In this document: in pieces, positions 5,348 to 6,971 of the stretch | Layout of the letters: every line of letters begins with the position of its first letter | How positions within the stretch are numbered: the first letter of the stretch is position 1 | Assembly: GCA_031288745.1 (NCBI GenBank) | Contig: JAITQT010000148.1 | Coordinates: 1 to 6,971, forward strand | Reading direction: 5' to 3' | Source: Deltaproteobacteria bacterium | GTDB lineage: Bacteria; Desulfobacterota; Desulfarculia; Adiutricales; Adiutricaceae | DNA length: 6,971 nt | Translations under genes and position numbers: made by a program | The notes under the pieces: generated by a model | Databases searched by the model: none | The model's input: only the letters and a program-made list of their open reading frames with translations | Told to the model about the DNA's origin: nothing

Positions 5348-5841
5348 AATTTCGAAAACTAAATTTTTTAAGTAAGGTTATGATATAGAAATATAATTAA
5401 TAAATAATTTAAAATATTTAACTAATCTGTCTGAAATGGTAGATTTTTTTATTTTTAATTTATCGACGTTTTAAACTAATAAATTGATATATTAAAATTA
5501 TCAAACAAAAACGAGGGAAGATTATATTTTAAATTCATAACTAGGTATAAATAGTAATTAAAAAAATAATAATATTTATGTATTTAATAAAGATTAATAG
5601 ATAAAAAACTTAACTTTTAGCTCGCATATTTTAACTTTTTTTCAGTGTTTAAGCTAAAAGAGCTTGGTTAGAGAGAGGAACAAGGTTCTCTGTTTGTAGA
5701 AAAAAAGTTCTTCAATAGCTCTCCAAAAGCACGTTCGTTAATTTGCTCTTTCGTCTTATTTGCTCAAAGAGTAAAAATCCCAAAAATAAGAAGATTTTAA
5801 AAAGTAGCAAATTATTTTTATATGTAATAAATAAAATAAAA
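5348..5841. other. AT-rich non-coding region
   Basis: About 490 bp of very AT-rich DNA with no gene I can support. It holds a 9-bp inverted repeat, CTTTTAGCT (5614-5622) and AGCTAAAAG (5652-5660), with a 29-base T-rich loop, too loose for a firm terminator call. A short minus-strand stretch near 5715-5760 reads KEQINERAFGELLKNF, which could be a last scrap of the neighbouring AAA-ATPase gene, but I cannot confirm it. The open frames at 5712-5903 and 5743-5928 overlap on opposite strands and are low in complexity beyond the nuclease remnant. Confidence 0.45.
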
Positions 5842-6971
5842 AAGCTTTGTTGTTTGATCTTATTTAGGGCTTTAAGTAATAAAACAGGCCTAAGTGCCTC
5901 CATGGCTTCTAAGTCTCGTTTTATTTAAGCTCTAATTTCTAGTATTTAAACTCGCAGACGAAAACTGTATCCTTTCTAGTGGTTATTAGAAAATCTATTA
6001 CCCCTTCCGATTCCGTCACTTCTGAAACGACCTTAATGCATACATAGCCTCCAGGGCCGAATCAATGTATGAATGATAGCCTAGAGCACCCCTTCCAAGG
6101 CTTTAAGCCTCCTGTGAGATCCAAGCGAGGATATCCTGAAAAAAACCGCTAGAGAAATTGAATCCAACTTCTTTAGGGTTACTCGGAGCCGCTCAATAAG
6201 CTTGTTTACGGTTTAAGTCGTTTGACCAAGCCAAAGGTTAAATAGCTTCGATTCTATGGCTTCGTTAACCTCCTTGTTGGGACGCCTTAAAAGATATTCG
6301 CCGGGTTTAAGTATCTTCTCAATAGTTAAATAGCCCATCTGGAACAGAATCGGAATAAGCCTGATATTATCAAGGTCGACGGCACTAAGTGAGTTTGTAG
6401 ACATCGTGGGATTTACCGGAAACTCAAATTCGCGCTCTTTGCGCTTTAATAGTTCAATTATAAAAGACTGGGTGGACGGATCGAACCAGTAGGGCTTGAG
6501 CCATTTGAGGTCAAGCATTTTTATGAGCGAAAAAGGGTTAAGGATTCGTGTCTTCCCTGTCCAGGAATATCCATCGTAGTAGTTGATAATGTCATTTTTT
6601 AGCTCTTCAAGACTAGCTGTAGCCGACATAAATCCTTTTGATTGGTTGTATTTAAGCATACCCAGTAGGTATTGGGAGAAATAGGTCTCAAACTCTTCTA
6701 GAGTGAAACCGCAGGCGGCATTGTAGTCGGGATTAAGAGTCAAATCAGATAAGTTGTTGAAGGAGGAAAAGATGGAGGTTTGGGTAAACTTGGTCTTCCC
6801 GGTAACGTAAACAAGGTGGGTCATATCTCCATCGGCTAGCGCCTTAATAGACGTATAAAAAGTAAGAAGAACCTGGCGATGTATTTTGGCTAGCTCTAGA
6901 TCGTTAATCGCGTCATGAATCGGGTCCTCGTACTCGTCAACGAGTATGGCTACTCTTTCTTTAGTTCTTTC
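5842..6971 (-). pseudogene. AAA-ATPase-like / PD-(D/E)XK nuclease gene, partial at right edge and broken in the nuclease domain
   Basis: The minus-strand frame is open from the window edge (6971) to a TAA at 6213-6215, 252 residues; the ATG at 6822-6824 is internal, because Walker B (VAILVDEYEDP) lies upstream of it at about 6921-6953. The order is that of the AAA-ATPase_like family (PF09820): Walker B, LVYVTG..KF...SIFSSFNNLSDLTL, CGFTLEEFETYF, YYDGYSW, LNPFS, YWFDPSTQSFIIELL, FQMGYLTI, RRPNKEV. Walker A is beyond the window. After the TAA the usual C-terminal PD-(D/E)XK domain (PF08011) can still be read in pieces: QDILAWIS, YHSYIDSALEAMYA (6078 down), KVVSEVTESEGVIDFLI, VFVCEFKY (VID Asp at 5993-5995, EFK at 5945-5953), then DLEAMEALRPVLLLKALNKI. 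Breaks include the TAA at 6213, a shift in a 7-base homopolymer (6139-6145), a stop at 6103-6105, a shift near 6040 and a TAG at 5939-5941. Members are numerous in gut anaerobes; their role is not established. Confidence 0.85.

Noticed and set aside
5614..5660. Rho-independent terminator
   Set aside because: The 9-bp arms are AT-rich with a 29-base loop and no properly placed T run after the stem.

Overview
This is an AT-rich, gene-poor bacterial window that looks like a mobile-element graveyard in a decaying or host-associated genome. Only one gene appears fully intact. The other recognisable coding pieces are damaged: two transposase fragments and one AAA-ATPase/nuclease gene. The species cannot be named from the sequence. 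The AAA-ATPase/PD-(D/E)XK family and the density of small repeats are typical of gut or symbiotic anaerobes, but that is inference.

Layout. Positions 1-253 are the left arm of a long inverted repeat; its partner, 4946-5347, is the second copy of a small element of about 284 bp with its own terminal inverted repeats. A different, very short element (110-112 bp, 16-bp ends reading GATCGAAGCGCAAAAA) occurs four times: A 309-418, B 1322-1431, C 4749-4858 and D 5077-5188. A, C and D are flanked by perfect 6-bp duplications and B by a 5/6 match. Copy D sits inside the right arm, and the left arm is the matching unoccupied site, so the insertion can be read directly. No transposase for either small element is in the window, so both look like MITEs (non-autonomous elements).

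Between the arms lie a C-terminal scrap of a DDE transposase (631-852, minus), a decayed unknown coding stretch (about 1074-1211), an intact DUF262/DUF1524 GmrSD-like restriction protein (1634-3310, minus), and an IS110-family transposase (3687-4547, minus). The IS110 gene has lost its catalytic N-terminal domain and is fused to a stray MITE end. Beyond the right arm, after about 500 bp of AT-rich DNA, an AAA-ATPase-like gene enters from the right edge (5842-6971, minus). Its ATPase part is open to the window end, but its nuclease domain is broken by stops and frameshifts.

How it fits together. The restriction-type gene is the likely functional cargo. It lies between two nearly identical direct MITE copies (B and C) and, further out, between roughly 250-bp inverted arms. 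The segment could therefore be deleted or inverted by homologous recombination. The best candidates for undescribed biology are the MITE family with its filled/empty pair, and the second element with its paired, evenly spaced GTTCAC/GTGAAC dyads.
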